Shown piece after piece: positions 62,983-64,000 of a DNA stretch of 64,000 nt. The notes beneath the pieces were generated by a model. The model ran no database searches, was not told where the DNA came from, and saw only the letters and a program-made list of their open reading frames with translations. The position numbers were made by a program, and so were the translations under genes. Location of the stretch: positions 62,001 through 126,000 of the forward strand of contig JADFXP010000004.1 of NCBI GenBank assembly GCA_015233465.1, read 5' to 3'. Each line of letters begins with the position of its first letter. The stretch's first letter is position 1. This DNA comes from Candidatus Magnetominusculus dajiuhuensis (GTDB taxonomy: Bacteria; Nitrospirota; Thermodesulfovibrionia; Thermodesulfovibrionales; Magnetobacteriaceae).

Positions 62983-64000
62983 TCAAAAATTGAATTTTAA
63001 TTCACAGCAGCGATGACATGCAGGAGTAAATTTATTATCTCTGATTAATTTTCTAAAATCATCAGCTTCTTTTGATAACCAGCATTCCCTCAAATTATTT
63101 TCATATATATTGCCAACAATTACCCCCTGGCAAAGTTCAACATCTCCATTGCCGCGGACATTTAGCCTACTAAAAGGATCATTACACAAAGAATTAATAT
63201 TTTTTGGTATCTTCCCCTGATAATATGGATAGAAATCATCGTCTTTGAGTATAGGATAAGGGGTAACATTTAATGAAGATGTTTCTGATAATTTAAATAT
63301 TTTATTTATTTCATTGATAAGCAGCGTTATTTCTTCATTACTAAGATAAGAATTAGTATCAATGAATTGCCCTTCAATATTCTTACCGCTTTTATAAGTT
63401 TTAATAAACGTATTATTATTATTTATAACATCTTGATCATAAAAGCAATTATGAGAAATTTGCCATTCATCTACTCTAAGTTCTTTGCAAAGATTATAGA
63501 TTTCTATTAAGTTCTTAATGTTTGACTTAGTTATAACTGTTACAATTTTAATAATTGGCAAAATATTATTACCCCTTTTCTTGATCAGTTCCTTAATTCC
63601 ATTTATTGTTTTATCAAAACTTCCCAGAGAACCTCGCAGCGTATCATGAACATTTGCATTTCCGCCGTCTAATGAAATTGAAATGAATGATAGTGTTTCA
63701 ATTATCTCTGAAGCATATCTTTCCAGAAGCAATCCATTAGTTGTTAAGGAGACGCATATATTATTTTCTTTTAAATATGAGAACACTTCGTTTATTTCCT
63801 TAAAAAACAAAGGCTCACCACCAACAATATATAAAAAAGATGAATTAATAGAAGTTTCTTTTATGATTTTTTTTATATCATTTAATGATAATGTGTTTGA
63901 ATTTGGTGAAGTTTTCGTTTTTCTTGATTTTTTATTGATGCAATATGGACAGTTCATATTGCATAATTCTGTTATATATAAAACCACAAGTCTTGGGAAG
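62983..64000 (-). CDS. Radical SAM/SPASM-like protein, 5' end outside window
   Basis: At least 338 residues, open through the right edge of the window; in-frame codons continue upstream of the GTG at 63987, so the true start is outside. The 4Fe-4S motif is CNMNCPYC in ITELCNMNCPYCINKKSR, followed by IVGGEPLFFKEI and ISISLDGGNANVHDTLRGS. The C-terminus (NGDVELCQGVIVGNIYENNL; CHRCCELKFNF) carries SPASM-type cysteines for auxiliary clusters. Such enzymes modify peptides, sugars or cofactors. It neighbours glycan and lipid genes; substrate unknown. Confidence 0.85.
   Translation of the reverse strand, partial: FPRLVVLYITELCNMNCPYCINKKSRKTKTSPNSNTLSLNDIKKIIKETSINSSFLYIVGGEPLFFKEINEVFSYLKENNICVSLTTNGLLLERYASEIIETLSFISISLDGGNANVHDTLRGSLGSFDKTINGIKELIKKRGNNILPIIKIVTVITKSNIKNLIEIYNLCKELRVDEWQISHNCFYDQDVINNNNTFIKTYKSGKNIEGQFIDTNSYLSNEEITLLINEINKIFKLSETSSLNVTPYPILKDDDFYPYYQGKIPKNINSLCNDPFSRLNVRGNGDVELCQGVIVGNIYENNLRECWLSKEADDFRKLIRDNKFTPACHRCCELKFNF

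Overview
The window looks like a piece of chromosome from an AT-rich, double-membraned (diderm) bacterium using the standard genetic code. Signs of an outer membrane are a predicted beta-barrel protein, an SLH-domain lipoprotein, a FlgT-like periplasmic protein and multiheme cytochrome c. Core genes (lon, greA, guaB, dapB, tkt, rpmH, galU, thiL, pdxJ, acpS) sit among signalling and electron-transfer genes. A cNOR-type nitric oxide reductase, a triheme c7-type cytochrome, a DUF4416 protein, a TatD/radical-SAM fusion and several c-di-GMP proteins together would fit a deltaproteobacterial or Nitrospirota-like lineage. That placement is inference; no rRNA is present to settle it. No phage, plasmid or CRISPR array is visible. 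Layout: 1-5.1 kb is an envelope-glycan block on the minus strand: three tandem paralogous membrane glycosyltransferases (the first cut by the window edge), a UDP-glucuronate decarboxylase-like enzyme and a family 2 glycosyltransferase. 5.2-11.5 kb holds a histone-deacetylase-like hydrolase, CheR-TPR, dapB, a transposon-like inverted repeat that ends a DUF4062 gene fragment, a PIN-domain toxin module and transketolase. 11.6-14.9 kb is a compact nitric oxide reductase locus (diheme NorC, NorB, then a membrane 4Fe-4S protein) behind a possible FNR/DNR site. 14.9-22.4 kb carries membrane and hypothetical proteins, a CDF transporter, the TatD-radical SAM fusion, a 148-bp tandem repeat at a convergent gene junction, DUF4416, a TlpA-like thioredoxin and an HU protein. 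22.4-37.4 kb is rich in signalling: a PilZ-CZB protein flanked by small Cys-rich proteins, a sensor with HD-GYP and hemerythrin domains, a 1775-residue Ser/Thr kinase-ATPase-histidine kinase with its NarL-type regulator, an EAL protein, and a ChrB/MFS pair. 37.6-43.9 kb has guaB, a toxin-antitoxin pair, a broken nuclease-like gene, an ORF6N protein and the pdxJ-acpS-nnr operon. 44.0-48.4 kb is a four-gene envelope cluster (beta-barrel, FlgT-like, SLH/TPR lipoprotein, LPP20-like). 48.7-59.0 kb has a B12-type radical SAM protein, rpmH, tRNA-Leu(UAA), galU, lon-thiL-DUF2062-site-2 protease, and greA-pyrK. 59.1-64 kb is a second glycan/lipid block (GT39-like enzyme, flippase-like protein, methyltransferase, radical SAM) with clear remnants of a past tandem duplication. 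How the genes may work together: the NOR locus, the hemerythrin-HD-GYP sensor and the PilZ-CZB protein suggest that responses to NO, oxygen or metal/redox cues are linked to c-di-GMP output; this link is inferred from domains and proximity only. Several short palindromic elements are scattered between genes, and one lies in frame inside the giant kinase gene. Six protein-coding items too short or too broken for routine ORF calling were read by hand: rpmH, three small genes at 22-24 kb or nearby, and two gene remnants at 62 kb.
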